64,000 nt of DNA, from contig NC_091374.1 in assembly GCF_038502225.1 (NCBI RefSeq), forward strand, positions 4,220,214 to 4,284,213. The letters run 5' to 3'. The stretch comes from Cherax quadricarinatus. Taxonomy: Eukaryota > Arthropoda > Malacostraca > Decapoda > Parastacidae. The position numbers and the translations under genes were made by a program. Shown piece by piece: positions 61,089 to 64,000 of the stretch (positions are counted from its first letter, which is position 1; each line of letters starts with the position of its first letter). A model generated the notes under the pieces. That model had not been told where the DNA came from. It was given only the letters and a program-made list of their open reading frames with translations, and did not search any database.

Positions 61089-61344
61089 GTTCTGTTTCCT
61101 AAGCAGTGATTGGATCAATAGTTCTGCTTCCTAAGCAGTGCTCTGATCAATAGTTCTGCTTCCTAAGCAGTGATTGGATCAATAATTTGGCTTCCTAAGT
61201 AGTGCTTGGATCAATAATTCTGCTTCCTAAGCAGTGATTGGATCAATAATTCTGCTTCCTAAGCAGTGATTGGATCAATAATTCTGCTTCCTAAGCAGTG
61301 CTTGGATCAATAGTTCTGCTTCCTAAGCAGTGCTTGGATCAAAC
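61089..61344. repeat. 32-bp minisatellite, eight units
   Basis: Units start every 32 bp from 61089 with 'gttctgcttcctaagcagtg' and end 'ggatcaata'. Two alternating forms (GTGATTGG and GTGCTTGG) occur. Each unit contains the short palindrome GCTTCCTAAGC-like core. Confidence 0.97.
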
Positions 61345-61633
61345 TAGTTCTTAATGAACATAAACTTTCAAGAAATATACATTATTCACATGTATTGTAC
61401 CTGTCACACATGCACGCAGAACACGGCAAGAACATGAAGTTTATTAATAAGGTAACTGTTATGGAGTAACAGTTCTGTTGATCTACCATTACTGAAAACA
61501 GAACTTATCCTTCCATAACAGTCCTCAAGCTAAATAAGTGAAGAGATTCCCTCACTATGGGAATGTTAGCTGTAATAATGTGAAAATGATGGGCCTGCCA
61601 TTGAATACAAGTACAGAGCTGCATTTTGGTATA

Positions 61634-61836
61634 CAGTGGACCCCCGGTTTACGATCAGCTCCCAATGCGACCAATTATTTAAGTGTATTTATGTAAGTGC
61701 GTTTGTATGTGTATGTTTGGGGGTCTGAAATGGACTAATCTAATTCACAATATTCCTTATGGGAACAAATTCGGTCAGTACTGGCACCTGAACATACTTC
61801 TGGAATGAAATAATATTGTAAACCAGGGGTCCACTG
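61634..61836. mobile_element. 203-bp Tigger-like MITE (CAGTGGACCCCC), reversed copy
   Basis: TA on both sides, ends CAGTGGACCCCCGGTTTACG and its complement. The interior is inverted relative to the copies at 4615 and 7683. Confidence 0.88.
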
Positions 61837-61947
61837 TATTGTTCTGTAAGGGACAAAATAGTAATCATACTGAGCTTGGAAATGCCTTGGAAAATGAATA
61901 TGTTCCAGTGGGATGTGAAGTGTTGACGGTTAAGCAAGCTCTAGGGA

Positions 61948-62045
61948 TACCTGGAGTGTACCTGGGTTATACCTGGAGGATTTTCGGGAGGTCAATGTCC
62001 CCATGGCCCAGTCAGTGACCAGACCTCGCAGTGGATCAGGAATGT
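61948..62045 (-). mobile_element. L-J LINE 3'-end fragment, diverged
   Basis: 'ggatacctggagtgtacctgg' to 'cgcagtggatcagg' matches the L-J terminus as at 25020. Confidence 0.65.
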
Positions 62046-63502
62046 CTATTATCCTTCACAACGTATTTTTACTGGCCAGTTTCAACATTTAATTGTGCTA
62101 CTCATTTTATGTACACTCATGACTCATCCCTTGTACTGTACTACCCATTTTATGTACATGCATAAAGATATATTAACCAAACTATGCTACAGGTTAAGTC
62201 AGTGATTAATAAGTCTCATGTTAAAAGAGAAATGTGACTAGGCATATGAGATTAAGCATAAAATATGGCTGTTAACCAGATCTTTGAAATGCCTACATGT
62301 ATATGGTAATTATACTTTGCATGCATGATTAAACATTACATAAAGAATGGGTGTCTAGCACATTGTATATGTAAAAAAGTGTTTTTAACATATAATAAAA
62401 CTGCCTTGGCAGGCAACGGCCAATTTATTAAAAAATAAAACTCTCTAATTTCCATATTTTACATCAACATTCACGGGCTGGTACCCGAAGTACAGGTATA
62501 CAAACACCGGGACTGGCATCAAAAACACCATCTGCAGGAATAATGGGAAATGCAAGAACATACTGGTACTATGCATAACTCATGTTCAGGGGTTGAGCAT
62601 TTGCTTCAGAATAAAAAAAAACAAAAAAACAGGCTTGATTCCCAGATATGGTGAGATATGTGAAAAAAATGTCCTTACACCTGCTGCCTCTGTTCACTTA
62701 ACAGCAAACAGGTGGTTGGATTTTAATTGGCTGCTGTGGACTGCATCTTGGAACCAAAAAGAGCCCAAAAGATATAAGCTACACTCCTAGACTTTCTTGG
62801 GTTATAGTGGCTTACTAACCCAAGAAATATCTTCTTCTTCTTCTTCTTCTTTACAACTCCCAGCTCAAGCCAAACCAGTATTGATCTAGTATAAGTCAAA
62901 GATTAACATTGACACAATGGCTAAAATGCCTGGCCTAATGAATTACTGGAGAGAAAACTTGCATTAACCTAAACCTATTAACATTCTAGAAATGTTACAT
63001 AGAACATTAATATTTGAAATTACATAAAAGGGAAATGGTAAGATAACATACTCAAAGATATTCAATCATGTTAAATTATGTTTCAACACCTATCATATTA
63101 ACCACAGTATACTGTATTAATTTCAAAACTGACTTACATTACATTCGAGTACTGCATACAGTACAATTTGCAAAGTATTACATATTATTTTTGTAAGTAA
63201 TATGTACTGTCATCCACACTGTAGCTAATGTGCCTTCTTGTAGAAGGTAGATCACTCAATATTCAAATTTCAAATGTACATGTTATTAGTGTACAAGTGT
63301 TGAGTATAGTATTAAGACAATTAGTTAAAGCTTAATTTAGAGTAAAATAGCTTTGTATTTTCAGTGGTGTTCCACTGGCATTGTGCAGAGATATGTCAAA
63401 GCAACAATAAACAAAGAAAAATGTTTAGGATTCACTTAGGTATCAATTCTAAGTGATTCTAACCATCACTCTTCACTTAGGTATTCTAAGTGACTCTAAC
63501 CA
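62046..63502. other. Intergenic / CTR 3' UTR side
   Basis: A short LINE tail at about 62395-62440 and a (CTT)n run at 62829-62851. A 12-bp hairpin lies at 62793-62804/62816-62827. A minus-strand AATAAA candidate (TTTATT at 62424-62429) could end the CTR transcript about 1.1 kb after its stop, but it lies in the LINE tail. Confidence 0.5.
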
Positions 63503-64000
63503 TCACTCTTCAGGGTAAGCATGCACTTGTACCTCAACTTTTATGGTTTCCTGAGGTAGCAGATGAGTGGTATCACTGATGCTGCCTTCACCAATGTCTT
63601 TCTCCCCACAGTCCTCATCCAAGGGTCCCTCAAGTAAGCTGTCCACTTCAGCAACTTTCTCACACTGCCCATGAACTCCCCCTGAATCATTAAGCTCATG
63701 TCCAACATTTTCAAAAGCCAAATCCATACTGTCTATATTACGAGAAAACTGCTCAAGCTCAGACGCGGGACGAAGCACCACAGATGACGGCACAGTTTCT
63801 GCTGTCCCATATGAACTACGTATACATGAATTACCTTCTGATCCTTGGGTTGAGTTTGTTGGTACCTTGGGAAGAGTGGAATAATAGGTGCCCAGGACTC
63901 TACTTGGAAGATCAAATACCGCAAAAAAGAAGTATCCAAGGCCAGCACCAACCACAACAGCGATGGTGAAGTATGCATTGTAAGTCATGACCACAAGCAT
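63503..64000 (-). CDS. CTR-type copper transporter, C-terminal exon with long tail
   Basis: The frame enters from the right edge. It begins with the end of TM2, MLVVM (the MxxxM copper motif) TYN, then TM3 with GAGLG (the GxxxG packing motif) and YFFF. This matches the SLC31/CTR1 trimeric Cu(I) importer. After TM3 come about 130 hydrophilic residues, acidic and Ser-rich, ending VEVQVHAYPEE and TGA (63505-63503). CTR1 proteins usually end within about 15 residues with His-Cys-His, which is absent here. The tail has YSTL, EVDSLL and DTTHLL, which fit tyrosine and dileucine sorting motifs. The ATG at 64000 is within TM2, so the exon or gene continues beyond the window. SLC31A1 versus SLC31A2 orthology is undecided. 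Confidence 0.88.
   Translation of the reverse strand: MLVVMTYNAYFTIAVVVGAGLGYFFFAVFDLPSRVLGTYYSTLPKVPTNSTQGSEGNSCIRSSYGTAETVPSSVVLRPASELEQFSRNIDSMDLAFENVGHELNDSGGVHGQCEKVAEVDSLLEGPLDEDCGEKDIGEGSISDTTHLLPQETIKVEVQVHAYPEE

Noticed and set aside
60464..61344. CRISPR-like arrays
   Set aside because: Units are directly adjacent with no unique spacers, in an animal genome; ordinary minisatellites.
63998..64000. ATG at the right edge as the start of the CTR gene
   Set aside because: It is the first Met of the MxxxM motif within TM2; the exon must continue to the right.

Overview
This is animal nuclear DNA, most likely from an arthropod and probably a decapod crustacean. The evidence is long introns with GT/AG borders, two animal membrane-protein genes, and very dense LINE, SINE and MITE content of types I associate with crayfish and lobster assemblies. 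The taxon is an inference from memory; no species can be named from the sequence. I saw nothing bacterial, no CRISPR array, no rRNA and no convincing tRNA gene.

Only two host genes are supported. (1) A polycystin-2 (PKD2, TRPP-type cation channel) gene runs on the + strand from 3921 to 38736. Thirteen exons encode the last 600 residues: most of the TOP/polycystin domain, S2 to S6 with the pore, two EF-hand loops, a coiled coil and the stop codon. The sum of exon lengths (1803 nt) stays in one frame. The 5' exons lie left of the window. (2) A CTR-type copper transporter (SLC31 family) enters from the right edge on the - strand. Its terminal exon (64000 to 63503) carries the MxxxM and GxxxG motifs of the copper pore and then an unusually long acidic tail.

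Everything else is mobile or repetitive DNA. 1-3900: hammerhead-like inverted repeat, two head-to-tail LINE pieces and a LINE 3' tail with a TTAA MITE. 3900-25600: PKD2 introns filled with several copies of one abundant APE-type LINE (called L-A here), a related LINE (L-B), a Jockey/CR1-like LINE (L-J), Tigger-like and other TA-flanked MITEs, TTAA-flanked (piggyBac-like) MITEs, a hAT MITE and a Penelope-like remnant. 25800-36400: the largest PKD2 intron, holding two head-to-head L-A copies with a 7.2 kb Tigger nest between them. 38700-45200: 3' UTR and intergenic DNA with SINEs and MITEs. 45200-58900: a CR1 LINE, two ~1 kb TTAA elements, the longest uninterrupted L-A frame (with a mutated catalytic box), an L-J copy and microsatellites. 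59000-63500: intergenic DNA with two minisatellites (57 bp x5, 32 bp x8).

The genes do not form a pathway. The main biology is the layered transposon history: precise TTAA and TA target duplications, nested insertions that can be put in order, and two MITEs at the same TTAA of two LINE tails. Two host-protein oddities stand out: the long sorting-motif tail of the CTR protein and the half-conserved first EF-hand of polycystin-2.
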